From Haliclystus octoradiatus (taxonomy: Eukaryota > Cnidaria > Staurozoa > Stauromedusae > Haliclystidae): DNA of 64,000 nucleotides. The position numbers and the translations under genes are program-made. Position 1 is the first letter of the stretch, and every line of letters starts with the position of its first letter. The DNA lies in assembly GCA_916610825.1 (NCBI GenBank), contig OU744449.1:19003344-19067343 (forward strand). The letters are read 5' to 3'. Shown here in pieces: positions 33,710-46,311 of this stretch. The notes beneath the pieces are model-generated. The model was given only the letters and a program-made list of their open reading frames with translations. It was not told the DNA's origin and searched no databases.

Positions 33710-34741
33710 TTTTTTTACTGTTCCAAGGCTTTACATATCTCTTGGAATCAGAACATTCTTTCGATAACTTTAAAAATTCTAAGGGAACCATAGTCGTTGT
33801 CGTACCAGGATCAATCAAGAACTTGCAGAATTGTCCATTTGCCAACAAAACCACACTTGATAAGCTCTCGTGCCAGGTTTAGACTTGTCTGATACAGCAA
33901 AACTTTCATCTGACTGTGTATCCTGTTCATCCTCGGAGCTTGAGTGCAGAACAGCGTTTACAGCCTTCGCATTTTTCGAAGTCTTCTTTTGCATTTTGTT
34001 TGTTGTGCTTGTTTGTTTGCTTTCATATTTTGACTTACAAACTGCACTTTTGACCATAAGCGGGGCAATTTCTTCTCCGATGGCTCCGACCACAATACTT
34101 GCAAGATATTTCGTCTACGGAAGCTGTCTCGGACGATGTAGTGTCAACTGATGCTAAAGTCGCTTCAAAGGCTGAAACCAAATTGGTACAAGCAGAAATA
34201 GTAATTTTGTCGATGTCTTATTTTAGAATCAAACGTTTGGCATCTGTATTGATAATGCCTCTAATTAGCAAATCTCTGAGTAGTAATTCACCTGTTAAAT
34301 TCTCGTCCGTGTACCCACATTCATCATAAACGCTTCTCAATTGTTGCAAGAATTCTTGAATAGGTTGATCAGGACCTTGCTTTAAATCCAGTAATTTACA
34401 ACGATATTGGAGATGTCTCCTCTGTGGCTTTAATACTGTTTCAATTCCAGTTAATACATTTTCATAGTTTCTGGATTAGTATTTGTGAAAGCACAGTTCT
34501 TTTTAGCAAACTGTCTGAAATCTTCTCCTGCGATGTTGAATAATATAGCTATATTTCGTTCTTGTGATTGATCAGTTAAACCAGTGGCCAGCATATAATT
34601 TGTAATCGTGGCTCTCCATTTCACGTATATATCGTAAGCATTCTTTTGACTTGGATCAAATTCTGTCTGTAACCGACCTCTGAACGAAAACGCAGCTCTT
34701 TCATTCCGCATGATTAAGTATGTTAATATTACGTGTATCAA
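33710..34741 (-). pseudogene. Gypsy-3 gag and protease fragments
   Basis: 34741-34451 reads a Gypsy capsid N-terminal half (YDIYVKWRATITNYMLATGL, AGEDFRQFAKK). After several frame breaks, a zinc knuckle CKYCGRSHRRRNCPAYGQKC is readable at about 34110-34050. The protease region near 33830-33770 reads FLIDPGTTTTMVPLEFLK, with Pro where retropepsins have Ser or Thr, so the active site itself is probably damaged. Confidence 0.8.
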
Positions 34742-34899
34742 ATCGAATCAAAGTAGTATAATGAACTATCAACTGCGCCGGTGTTGTGCCCGCTACACAA
34801 TCATAAGTACTCCGTTCATGTATGCATACTCAATAATGACAACAGTAATATAACATAACAGTAAATATAATTCATCATCTCAGTTAGCCGTTCTAAAAA

Positions 34900-35405
34900 T
34901 TCCAACGCCTTGTCAATACTTGGTACTATAGCCAGCGTATCATCAACATATCTACGATAGTGAATCTGTAGTAGATTTTGTTTATCTAGTTGCTCTTCTA
35001 GACTACACATATACGCATTGACCATTAGTGGCCCAAGTGGAGATCCCATTGCTACACCATTGATCTGTTCAAATAACTCCCCATTAAATTGAAACAATTG
35101 ATATTTCGTAGACAATAATAATAATTCTTCTAATTCGCCTGCCGTAATAGATAAATTTTATGGTTGATTAAACAAATTGTCCTTTAATGCTTTATCAACT
35201 AAGAGTTTAATTGTGTCGTCTACTGGAATATTAGTGAATAGAGAGCACAAATCATAAGATACAACAACATTTGTTTAACATCGATGTAGAACTCATGTAG
35301 GGCACTTGTTGCGTTCTTTAGCCGCTCGACGTAATATCGGCTCTTGAAGTGCGCTATACACGGCACGAAATTGTAGAGCGGATGTTGAACATATGTTGCA
35401 TTCAT
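34900..35405 (-). pseudogene. Penelope-like RT fragment
   Basis: Minus-strand RT core: an ICALYSLIF stretch (decayed motif A) near 35250-35220, then QINGVAMGSPLGPLMVNAYM near 35060 and YRRYVDDTLAIV near 34950, all in the style of canonical Penelope-like RTs. It ends where Gypsy-3's LTR is truncated, at about 34899. A different family from the relic at 25.9-27.4 kb (YVDD rather than YRDD). No endonuclease part. Confidence 0.78.
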
Positions 35406-38400
35406 TTAGCCACCCTCAAAAGACCTAAACATTGTTCAGAAAACATGTTAAGCTGTGTTGTGGATGACTTTGAAGTGAATCAAAAACTTAGCGAAATTTT
35501 CTATTGTTGTTGGCCGCTGCGCAGAGCTGATGTGGCGTGGGTTTGCTAGATAAAACAACCTCTACTCGTGGACTACAAATCTATTTTTATCTACCATTTG
35601 GTGACAAAAGTCTTTTCTGCATGGTCATTGGGTTAGCAATATCACATAATCTAATGACGTTTTCTATGGTGTAGTCTATACTCTAATAAATATATCATAA
35701 AAAATAGAAATAAGTCAATTACCTGTTATCAGCTCCTTACTATTTGCTGCTGGAAAAAAAATTGTCGCTGAGTTATTTGTTTGCTGATAAGATCGATTAT
35801 TTACTATTGGAAAGACCATTTGTTCGCTGAAAATAAAGGAAGAGTTCTGATCAATTTGCTGTAGGATTTAATCAGTTACCTGATGAATAAAGCTAATTTG
35901 TGAGGGGAAGTAGCCCCTTTGTCGCAGTGTTAAATGCCGTAATAATTAATACAAAACATGATATAAAACTAGAAGTCTTTGATAAAGGGGTAATAGTAAT
36001 TATTCTGGTTTATTGCTTTAAAGTTTTGAAGATAATATAAAAAGTGGCACTACATGTTGAAAACTGTTTCATTGTTATTGCTGCTAGCCTTGCGAGGAGC
36101 TTTCTAAGCCATGTTAGTTCACATGCCATTGGTGTCCTCCGCATTATTTGTGTCAGTGGAATATGGATAGATACATAAATGGCGGATATAGCATTGCGTA
36201 AAAGTCATATTCAGGATCCAAACCATGTTGTCACCACTATTTGGTCTTCAAGAAGTTATTCGATGTCCTGTTTACAATTCAAATTAATGGTTTAATGATG
36301 TTATTGTCTAATGGTCGGTATAATATTACTTCCTGTTATTTCCGCAATATAGCCATACCTATCAAGCATTTTACAAAGCAGTAACCTCAGCTTGCAGCAT
36401 GATTACAATTTTTAACTTCATGTTTCTATTTTTAAAGGTAAAATAGTTTGGCTCCTAAATAAGAAAATCCATTTCTTCCACATTGCGAGTTTATAATTTT
36501 AGTAGCTCAATACTATATAGACATTATTGATGGTATTTTGATTGTGTGTAAGTGGTGTGAAATAGTTCACAAAAGCCACGCAGATGTTCCCTACTAATAT
36601 ATGTTTTATTACCTTATTAAATGCATTTTTCGCTATGTATTGTGTCTGATATTTTATCAATGCCTTCGTGATTTATAATATTGCGTGCTGGGGCATGTAA
36701 GGGTTTAAATCTATTCTGCTGCATTATATTTTTATTCAGATTAGAGATACAACGATAGGTGAGCCAACGGTAGCACAATTGTATCGTATACTGCCTTTAC
36801 AGCTTCTCCATCTAAATATACCCTTGATTTTGCGAGTGGCGACTCATCAATAATAGTAATATAATTTCGATGTGAACATAGTTTGTATAGGAGAATTGTT
36901 TTCCCCTAACAAATTATGGTTTGCGGTATGAGAAAATGTACAATACTATAGACGTTGCACAATATGAGTTTCATGTTAACAACAACAACAAGAAAAACAC
37001 AAAATCATCCTGGTCTTTTCGTTTAATAATGGGATGTCTTCCTTATGCCTGTAATCTGTATAAAGCTAGACCCTAACTCCTACAAGTATCAGACCCCTGA
37101 GGTTCAGACCATGCTGATGATTAGCTGTAAGCATAGTTGTTAGCAACATTCTGATTGCTAAATAATATCAATTTCGAGAGTGGATCGGCCAGCTTGACAG
37201 ACGTTCCACAAGACTTTACTAACTGGGCTATATAATTAATATGAACATTGCATTCCGCAGATATGATACCGCATATTGCATTCTTTATAAAAGTTTACTA
37301 GTACACATGCTCAGACCTTGACAAATTATTAATTACATGTCAATATTAGAAAAAATGAGCAAAGACTTGTCATCAATGCATATACTAATGCAAGAGACTC
37401 ATTAATTACGAAATACCTTTTATAACAATAATTTCACAGGAATCCTGTCCAACTTTCAAAACTCTTTTACATGATGCCTTGTCGTACGCCGTGCTCAAAA
37501 TGTTAGGTACTTTACAAGGATAGACAAATAAGTCAAATATCTGTTATAAATTATTCATGGAGTAACCAACACACACGATAAACAAAGACAACCACATATG
37601 CATGGTATTGAAAAGTTATCAGTGAGAATAAATTGGAAAAACACAATTATTCGAATGGAAATGCTGTTATCATGTAGAACACTAACTATAGTTATTAGAT
37701 GATTCTTTAAAAAGTTGTTAGTAAGAGCTGTTTTGATTCAATGCTTCTAGATTGCTTGATTAGACTTATGTAATCTGTTCAAATTGATCATATGCCATAA
37801 TTTGCAGGTGTTTAGTATAAAAGCTGAGAAATAAATTTACTTAATCAGAAATTTATCTGTCTATAACTATGGGGCTATAGGAGAGTAGTATCTTTTCATA
37901 ATGTTTTGTATCGTGAATTGTGTTATTTAGAAGTTTCTTTGTCAGCTATGTCTGACCGTGTTTTGTGACGATCTTTGTGTAGCAAATATGTAAGGCGTAA
38001 GAGGGACGGCACATTCCTATAATGTGACTGTCTATACTACTACTATACTACTACTATGGAAAACCTATTTAGATATTCTTTCGTATGAATTTTTTCTTAA
38101 TTCATTGTATACTGGGCTAGAGGTAGCCAGGGGCACAGACAGTGAAAACACGGTTTTCAATATTTTAATTGGGTGTTCTATAGTTGAACCAAGCAGAATA
38201 AAATTATGAATGTATATTCATAGTACAGTACATATATGGTATGTCTTCTTATACTAATAATATTATCTGTTTGTATTTAAATTATTCATATCTTCTTATG
38301 CTAAAAATCTTGTCTGTTTGTAAATAAATTATCGCTATATTTTTATATGTCGAAATTTATGTGTCTGTCCTTGACTTATGTACGTCTCACAGGCGAAAAT

Positions 38401-39383
38401 AATACAGATAATCAGTTATCAGGAAATTATGCAAAGATTTGTGACGAGATAACCATGTACAGTAACAAATTTGTTGTATGAATATTATGATATTCTACCA
38501 TTATTTTGAAATAATAAACTTCTCTTGATACTTTATTTCATATCATTGTTTTAACAAATTTAGACACTCGAAAATGATCATAGGTTGATAATCTAGCGGG
38601 TCGATAAATCGAAGCCGAATTGAAATCTCTAGAAGGAAGAGTGTTGTTTTGAATTTAAGTTGCGAGGAAGAAATTTGAACGAGAAAAATTTAAATATGTC
38701 AATCAGCTTTATGATAGTGAAAATAATACAAAATAATGAATTGCATTGAATTACCAGAATGGTGGTGAGATCAGCAATCTAGAGAAAGACACAAACGCTG
38801 TGGAAATTAAACAGACTTGACGAGCTTAATTTATTACTTTTCTTAAAATTGAAATACAAGCATTTCATTTCTTTCAAAAGGGCCACTTCATTAAATTATT
38901 TGTGAGAACATTGATGAAACAATCTGTTTTTAAATCAGAGTAACCTAAGTCATTAGTCAATATGGTTTGTAATCAACCATCGAGCGGGGGCATAAAAGAA
39001 ATGAACTTACAAGAAAATTTTTAAATGACATCGGCGTTCGACTAATTCGAATAAAATTCATCAAAGTTCGAAGAGATTATCAAAAGCGTGTACAGTCTAA
39101 AGTTACATAGTCCAGAATTAATCAAGGCATTGTACAAGAGTATTTATATAATTTATAATTTAGTATAACGATATGAAAAAACTGGTTTATGACCGGGCAG
39201 TATATTAACATTTGGTTTGATTTTAAGATCGTACTTCAATAATTAACGAAAGAATTGTAAAAGTTATTAAAATGAAAATTTCATTATGTTGAACAGCGAT
39301 AATAACAAAACACAATATCTTGCTACAGTTTCGGAACTGGGAATAGTGATTGTTGTTCGTATCGTTGATCAATATTTATTGAA
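35406..39383. other. Non-coding region, about 4 kb
   Basis: No gene or recognisable element except the dispersed repeat at 37871-38048. Confidence 0.5.
37871..38048 (+). repeat. Dispersed ~178-bp repeat, copy 2
   Basis: Partner of 24313-24490. The match ends at a short CTACTACTATA run. Confidence 0.85.
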
Positions 39384-40018
39384 TATTACGGTGGCTTTTT
39401 GTGGAATGAAGAGGACTGTATATGTGATAAAATGATTTGGTTATATTGCTCAGATACCACGTAATAAATGATTATGCCTTGATTCTAATTGCTATGTGAA
39501 TTATGTGTATATGATATTAATGAATAATTGTTACCGACAATTTCGTGATGAATTCTTTATCTTGGATGTGTTTGTGTGAATCTCCTGAAGATTACTTTTG
39601 ATGAATGAAACCAAAGATATGACAACCGATGACTTCTATTTTGAGTATTTTATTAAACATAATAAATGGTGCAGTATGTATATATGACTGCATAACGTAA
39701 CATGATGAATTGAACTGTAACTTAACTCTGTATTAACAATTGAATATATGTTGAAAGTGAACTGTATTTATATGAATGTTACATGCCTGAGGTATAATAT
39801 TGATGGGGTTTCACGCATGTATACAGAACGTGTTCTATTGTAAATATTACTGCATTAATATTTTTATGTTGTAATTTATTTAACTATGTTGGCAATACAT
39901 GAATGTAAATTATGAATATAAATTAAACTAACGATTATAATAAATTTAACTACAGCATGGTTTTAATAGTAAAGGTTGATATCGATAGTAAAATGTTTTC
40001 ACGAGGACGAGGCTAACA
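39384..40018 (-). repeat. BEL 3' LTR
   Basis: 635 bp, TGTTAGCC...GTAATA on the minus strand. Differs from the other LTR at two bases: a C in place of A near 39740 and a C in place of T near 39983. Confidence 0.96.
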
Positions 40019-40048
40019 TAGTCCCCCCGTGACGACGAGTGCCAGTTG

Positions 40049-41839
40049 TCACTGATGAGCCTCTAATAGGCATAGCTTAGCTATTGGACGAGTGATAATT
40101 GAATTGGTTTTTGTCTTGAGTTGAACAGATCGGACAAGACCATCTTCGCCAGGGTACGTCTGAACAATGATTGCCAATGGCCATTCTCCTCTCACCAGAT
40201 TGTCTTCTCGTAGTAGGACAAGATCGCCTTTCTTTAATTGTTGGTTGATGGACTTCCATTTGGTACGTTGGGTGAGGGTTGGTAGGTATTCTTGAAGCCA
40301 GCGTGACCAGAACATGTTGACAAGATGTTGGGCGCGTCTCCAGGACTTTCTCAGAAGGACATCAGCATCGGCGAAGATACCTGGGGAAAAAGAAGAACAA
40401 GCACGCACAAGGAGAAAATGATTTGGTGTCAGCGGTGTTGCGTCATCAACGTCGTCGGATGCCTTCGTCAGTGGTCGTTGGTTGAGGATCGATTCTACTT
40501 CTGTAAGGATGGTTGAAAAGGTTTCAGTCTTCAAAGTGTGATGTTGGATGATAGTTTTCATGGCACGTTTGACACTTCCGACAAGGCGTTCCCATGTACC
40601 TCCCATGTGCGGTGATGATGGCGGGTTGAATTTCCATTTGACGTTGTTTTGTTGTAGATGCGATGTGATTTGTTGTTGGTTCCACTGTGAGATTGATTCT
40701 CTGATTTCGCGTTCAGCTCCAACAAAGTTGGTTCCGTTGTCACTGTGAAGTACAAGTGGATTACCTCTACGGGCAACAAATCTTCTTAAGACATTGATAA
40801 AACTATCAGTTGATAATGAGTTAGTTGATTCTAAATGTATATCTCTGGTTGACATACATGTAAATAAACAACACCAATGTTTTTCAGTGGACCGTTTTAC
40901 TTTAATATTGAATGGCCCAAAATAGTCAATTCCAGTTTTTTCGAAAGGGTAACCTGTTGTTACTCTTGATGATGGCAAATCAGACATTAATTGTTGTGAT
41001 GGTCGTTCAGATAGAATTTTGCAAGTAATACATTTACTTTTAATTGTTTTTGCTAATGATCTAATTCTAGTAATCCAATAATTGTTTCTAGTTTTTACTA
41101 TCATAGCGTTTATACCTCCATGGGCTGTTTTGATGTGGACGTCATTCAGGATAGATGTTGATAGTGGATGGCTTCTAGGTATGATGATTGGATGTTTGGC
41201 TTCATCTGGAATTTTTGCATGTTTTAATCTACCACCAACTCGGAGTACTCCATGAATGTCCAAGTACGGCTTCAGATTGAGAATGTTACTATTGTTGGGA
41301 CATGTTGATTTTGTCTGAAGTTGATGTATTTCTCCAGAGAATTCTTGATGTTGGACAAATTTGATGATTTCAGTTGTAGCTTGTTGAAGTTCTTCCAAGG
41401 TGGGTGAGATAGGTTCATTGTTGCGACTTGTAGAAAGACATCTTCTTTTGAATGAGAGACAAGTTGCCATGACTCTGCGTAACTTGTGCCAAGACGAGTA
41501 CTTGGAAATAAAATTATTAAAAGTACAAACATCAGGATTAACAATAGTATTATTAAATGTTTTTTGTTTGTATTCTAAATTTGTTGTGTCGAGTAAAGGT
41601 TGACTAGGCCATTGAGTTTGATCGTTCAGTAGAAAGGATGGGCCTGTTATCCAGCGATGATCATTGGTTAAGTTTTTTGGATCTATGCCACGAGAAGCGT
41701 CATCAGCTGGATTGAGGGTTGTTGGACAATTTAACCATTGTTCTGGTGATGTCATCTCTCTTATCTCTGTAACTCTGTTGCAAATGAAAACATGATATCG
41801 TTTGCTGTTATTTTTAATGTATGCAAGTTTGTAGTTCAT
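40049..41839 (-). pseudogene. BEL RNase H end and integrase
   Basis: 596 open codons. It starts in the tail of RNase H (YHVFICNRVTEIREM, then NPADDASRG), then the integrase: zinc domain (HIKTAHGG and KCITCK), first catalytic Asp in GIDYFGPF, second in HSDNGTNF, Glu in GGTWERLVGSVKRAM, and the C-terminal domain (KKGDLVLLREDNLVRGEWPLAIIV) characteristic of BEL/Pao. All integrase catalytic residues are intact. The ATG at 41839 is internal to the ancestral polyprotein, not a natural start. Confidence 0.93.
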
Positions 41840-43724
41840 TTTTTAACATGCCGCATAACCTAGAACCCATTAATGCAGCTTGTAATTCAAGGCGTGGCAT
41901 TGAAAGTTCCTTTAGTGGAGCACAGCGAGACTTCCCTACCAAGAACGAACAAGATGTGATGTTCTCATATTGATACCGTATGTAGGCCACTGCACCATAA
42001 CCAACTTCAGAGGCGTCACAGAATATATGGAGTTGACATGTTGCTTGCTGATTAGGTGGTTCAAGCCATCTTTGAATTTTTAATTTTTCGATATTGAGAA
42101 GTGATTCTTTCCATGTTGCCCATTCTTCGGCGATTTCGGTAGGTAGTTCATCGTCCCAGTTGAGTTTTGACTTCCAAAGTTGTTGGATGAGGAGTTTCGG
42201 TTTGAGTAGAACTGGTGCCAAGACGCCATCTGGACAGAACATTGTGCTGACGGAAGACAGAATTCCACGTTTTGTATTTGCCTTTTGTAGAGAATCTAAA
42301 TTTACTTTATAAACAAACGCATCATTAGAAATATCCCATTTTACCCCTAAGGCTCTTTGGATATCTGGTGTTTCAAAGTCAAGATTGATATTTTTTAAGC
42401 TACGATCGGATTCTGGGATTGAGTTCATCACTTCTTGTGAAGTCGAAAGCCATTTTGTTAGAACAAAGCCTTTGTTTTTGAATAATTGCCTCATTTGTGT
42501 AGCGATTTTGATTGCCTCCTCTGCATTGTCTGTGGATGTTAATAAATCATCCATGTAGAACTGATTTCGTACTATGTTTTCGATGTTTTTTCCAAACTGG
42601 CCTACTTGATCGGTCGCTGCTTTTGTTAACGCATATAGTGCGCAGCACGGTGAGTCGGTGGCTCCAAATATATGAACTTTCATTCGATGAACTGATGGAG
42701 GTTTTGATAGATCCCCATCTGACCACCACAGGAACCTAAGAGCATCTCGATCTTCTTTGGCTACTTTAACTTGGTGGAACATTTGCTGGACGTCAGCCAT
42801 GATTGGAATCTGTTTGAGACGAAATCTTAAGAGACACCCAAGTAGAGAATTTAACAAATCTGGACCAGTAATTAATTGTTCGTTTAGAGATGTTCCCTTA
42901 TATCTAGATGCTGCATCGAATACTACTCGTACTTTTCCTGGTTTGTTTGGATTTCTAACTCCTTGATGTGGTAAGTACCATGTTTTATTATTACTTTCAT
43001 TTTCTAAGTGATGTTCGTTTAATTTCTCTGCTTGACCTTGTGCTAAGTATTTATTGATTTCCTTAGCGTATATTTCGAAATAACTAGGGTCCCGAATAAA
43101 GCGTTTTCTTAATTGTTCAGCCCGAACCTCAGCTATGATTTTGTTATTGGGCAGCTCAGGATTGTCATTTTTCCAAAGTAGTCCGATTTCGTACTTTCCA
43201 TCTATAAATTGCGTTTTTTCTAATGTTGAAATTGCTTTTCGATCTTCTGGTGAGATAGGTTTCTCAAAATTATATTTTGTTCCGAAACTTTCGGTTGTCC
43301 AAAACTTTTTAAGCAAACAGTCATCAATATATTTTTCATTTTTGATAGATAGTGTATTAATTATCGCTGTTTGTTTGGTAGTCTTCCCTCCAAACAAGCT
43401 CCAACCGAGAGGTGTTCTAACTGCATATGGGGCTGAAGGCTTTCCTTTGCGGCATTCTATGGGCATTAGTAAATCTGGAGCATTTGCACCAATTAAGACT
43501 TTAACTCGATGACCTTTAGCTATGTTAATAGGTAATCCTTGTAAATGACTATGTCTTGAAATAATACTTTGAGTAGGAAGGGCACAGTTGGGTAGCTCTA
43601 AATTTGGTACAGACCAGACCTCCTTAATTTCATGTTTTGATTGGTTGTATTCACTGCTAACTCTTAATGATATTTTGCTGGCTTTTGTAACACTTTGACC
43701 AGCTATTGTTTTTATGTCTAACAT
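41814..43724 (-). pseudogene. BEL protease C-terminus, RT and RNase H
   Basis: 636 open codons. The protease C-terminal half occupies roughly the first 110 residues (VLIGANAPDLL, RTPLGWSLFG). RT follows (RVVFDAASRYKGTSLNEQL, MADVQQMFHQV near 310, HIFGATDSPCCA, catalytic YMDD near 390). RNase H is near 570-630 (HIFCDASEVGYGAVAY, MPRLELQAALMGSRL). The frame stops at 41814. The segment that should carry the next RNase H catalytic Asp is absent from both this frame and the next one, so RNase H is truncated by a small deletion. Confidence 0.94.
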
Positions 43725-44890
43725 TAATGGTGTGCCTTTATTCCTAGATTTGTAGTTATTTCTTCATCTATTAGGGTGGCTTGACTTCCCGGATCTAAGA
43801 GGGCTAAGGTTTCAATTTCTCCTTTAGGACCATGCACTTTGATTTTTAAGACTTGTAAAAACGTATTGTTTTCATTTGATGTAGTATTTGTCACAGCAGC
43901 TGTCGTGCTTGTATTTTCGCGCGATTGTGTTTGTTGATTAGATGAAGATGGGTTTTCTTTGTGTAATAAAGTGTGGTGTAGACCATGGCATGTTTTGCAT
44001 CGAAATTTTGATTGGCATTCATTTGCTCGATGATTTTTTCGAAAGCTGTTAAAGGATAGTGATAAATCTGCAATTGATTTTCTTTTTTCGTTGATTGTTT
44101 TATCTTTGAAAGACTGGCAATTCCAAATTGTATGTTTTTCTTTGCAAACGAAACAATTGAAGTTGTGTGATGACTTTTTTGATTCAATGGCGTTAATTGT
44201 GATCGTTTTATTGTTTTTGCTCGATGTTTTAGCTTGATTTTCAGAACCCAAATTTCCCCAAACCGCATCTGTTGCAGCCAACATTTCACTTTTAATAAAC
44301 TTAATTAATTGATTTAAATCCGGCTCTTTCTCTTTTGCTCTTATATCGACAATTTTGCGTTTCCATCTAAATTGCATATGAGTAGGTAAACGTTTTGCAA
44401 TTGCAAACAATGAAATAGACGAATTAATATCTCCGTAGTAATTTAATTGTTCTAGGGCAGACGAGCAGGCATTCAATTGATAATAGAACTCTTGTAGTTC
44501 TTTAGGGTCTTTTGAAATAATTTTTCCATCAATAACACGATTAATATATGCTCTCGAAATGATGACTCTATTTCCGAATGTTTCTTTAATGAGTTTTAAC
44601 GCTTTTTCGTAGCCGTTAGCGGTGTGTGGTAAACCTTCGCATGCCATTTTCGCAGGACCTTGTAAATGGTTTAACAAATGAGTCATTTTTGTTTCTGCAG
44701 AAAGGGACTGCCTTTCATGTACTTGATTTTTGAATGAGTTTATGAAATCTTGATACTGGAATGGGTTTCCGTCAAAATCTTTAAGCTTTAAAGTTAAAGA
44801 AACTAAGGTGTCACTCCATTGCGCGTTAACATTTTCGCGCGATTCTTCTTTTATTGTTGCGCCAGTTATATTATCAATCCAGGCATCTAT
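43724..44890 (-). pseudogene. BEL gag and protease active site
   Basis: In frame with the gag N-terminus upstream apart from one TAA at 44893-44891. Capsid core: LKDFDGNPFQYQDFINSF, then HLLNHLQGPAK. Two cysteine motifs (CFVCKEKHTIWNC and CRTCHGLHH-like). The protease site reads ALLDPGSQATLI at about 43790. The frame ends at 43724 in a TAATG that overlaps the next ORF's first ATG in the -1 direction. The homologous protein clearly continues, so I read this as a one-base change in the short A run near 43735 rather than a programmed site. Confidence 0.9.
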
Positions 44891-45412
44891 TTATTGATTT
44901 TTATTTGAGTCCTTCTTAATGAGGGATGTACTTGAGTTTTGATCTATTTTTGGGCTGGTGCTTGTTGACTGTTCTTCTACATTTGAGGGAACAGTGGGCG
45001 ATGTGCTAGATTCTAAATAATCTTCAATAGCACAAATCATCGTCTCAAACTGCAATTCTACATTTGCTAACCATTCATAAGAGTTCGAAATTTCATTTTC
45101 AGTTGTTGTTGAATTAATAACAGCTTCATTTGATAATTTTACTTCATCAAAAATTGTTTGCAGTTTGATGCGATATGATTTAATTAGTCTTAAATTGGGG
45201 GTTGAGTGCAGACATTCTGTGGCATGTGTCATAGTTCTTGTAAGGTGAGACAGCTTGCCTGCTCTAGATCTTCTTAACCTTACTTTCATGTCACTATCAC
45301 TATCCGATACTATTGTCTCTTGACTTGAATCTGATGATTGGCTAGCAGTATCAGAATTATTTTGATTATCTTCCTCAGGGATCGGAAGATTTGTTGGATT
45401 AGAATCAGACAT
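44891..45412 (-). pseudogene. BEL gag N-terminal region
   Basis: 173 codons from an ATG 46 bp inside the 5' LTR edge, very Ser/Thr/Asn-rich (DTASQSSDSSQETIVSDSDSD, then SSTSPTVPSNVEEQSTSTSP) with a helical middle. It ends at a single in-frame TAA, after which the gag core continues in the same frame. This is the true start of the ancestral gag. Confidence 0.88.
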
Positions 45413-45458
45413 TATAAAATGAGTTCGAGCAAGATGTCACTCCGGTTCGACGGACCAA

Positions 45459-46093
45459 TATTACGGTGGCTTTTTGTGGAATGAAGAGGACTGTATATGT
45501 GATAAAATGATTTGGTTATATTGCTCAGATACCACGTAATAAATGATTATGCCTTGATTCTAATTGCTATGTGAATTATGTGTATATGATATTAATGAAT
45601 AATTGTTACCGACAATTTCGTGATGAATTCTTTATCTTGGATGTGTTTGTGTGAATCTCCTGAAGATTACTTTTGATGAATGAAACCAAAGATATGACAA
45701 CCGATGACTTCTATTTTGAGTATTTTATTAAACATAATAAATGGTGCAGTATGTATATATGACTGCATAACGTAACATGATGAATTGAACTGTAACTTAA
45801 ATCTGTATTAACAATTGAATATATGTTGAAAGTGAACTGTATTTATATGAATGTTACATGCCTGAGGTATAATATTGATGGGGTTTCACGCATGTATACA
45901 GAACGTGTTCTATTGTAAATATTACTGCATTAATATTTTTATGTTGTAATTTATTTAACTATGTTGGCAATACATGAATGTAAATTATGAATATAAATTA
46001 AACTAACGATTATAATAAATTTAACTACAGCATGGTTTTAATAGTAAAGGTTGATATTGATAGTAAAATGTTTTCACGAGGACGAGGCTAACA
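45459..46093 (-). repeat. BEL 5' LTR
   Basis: 635 bp, followed on the right by the TTGAA duplication. Confidence 0.96.
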
Positions 46094-46311
46094 TTGAAGT
46101 ATAATCAAATATATCTAATTCAGCAAAATTAGATTGAATTGGAAATCACGCGTATAATATTTGTGATAAAGAATAAATGTAATATTTCTAGCTTTCAAAA
46201 ATAGCTTTAAACTTACTTCATTTGTTGAGATGTTGATCTTCGCGCAGGACAAAAATCATCAGACAGAGTGTTGTTAGTACTCATGGTAGAATCAGCAATA
46301 TTAGAATGTAA

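Larger units (their letters stand above)
30538..34899 (-). mobile_element. Gypsy-3 LTR retrotransposon, nested in Gypsy-2
   Basis: A Ty3/Gypsy element on the minus strand. The 3' LTR is 30538-30727 (190 bp, TGTAGTGATAACC...GGGCACAGCA on the minus strand), preceded by an A/G-rich tract at 30728-30745. The 5' LTR begins at 34782, but only about 118 bp remain before the sequence changes at 34899. The primer-binding region (minus strand GGCGCAGTTGAT) at 34764-34780 resembles that of Gypsy-1. The LTR overlap shows about six differences in 115 bp, so it is older than Gypsy-1. Gag, PR, RT, RNase H and integrase all contain breaks. Confidence 0.88.
39384..46093 (-). mobile_element. Young BEL/Pao retrotransposon with broken polyprotein
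   Basis: 6710 bp on the minus strand. The 635-bp LTRs at 39384-40018 and 45459-46093 differ at only two positions and have no indels. A perfect 5-bp target duplication TTGAA lies at 39379-39383 and 46094-46098. The primer-binding region follows the 5' LTR (minus strand TTGGTCCGTCGAACCGG, 45458-45442), and a polypurine tract (minus strand ACGGGGGGACT) abuts the 3' LTR at 40019-40029. Gag, protease, RT, RNase H and integrase are all present, but the reading frame is broken three times and part of RNase H is missing. It is therefore a recent insertion of a non-autonomous copy. Confidence 0.96.

Noticed and set aside
40048..40090. Hammerhead ribozyme core (CTGATGAG)
   Set aside because: No matching GAAA core or stems nearby; it lies in the end of the BEL integrase frame.
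43720..43740. Programmed -1 frameshift between BEL gag-protease and pol
   Set aside because: No slippery heptamer or downstream structure is evident, the break falls inside the protease, and the element has other lesions, so an ordinary one-base mutation is simpler.
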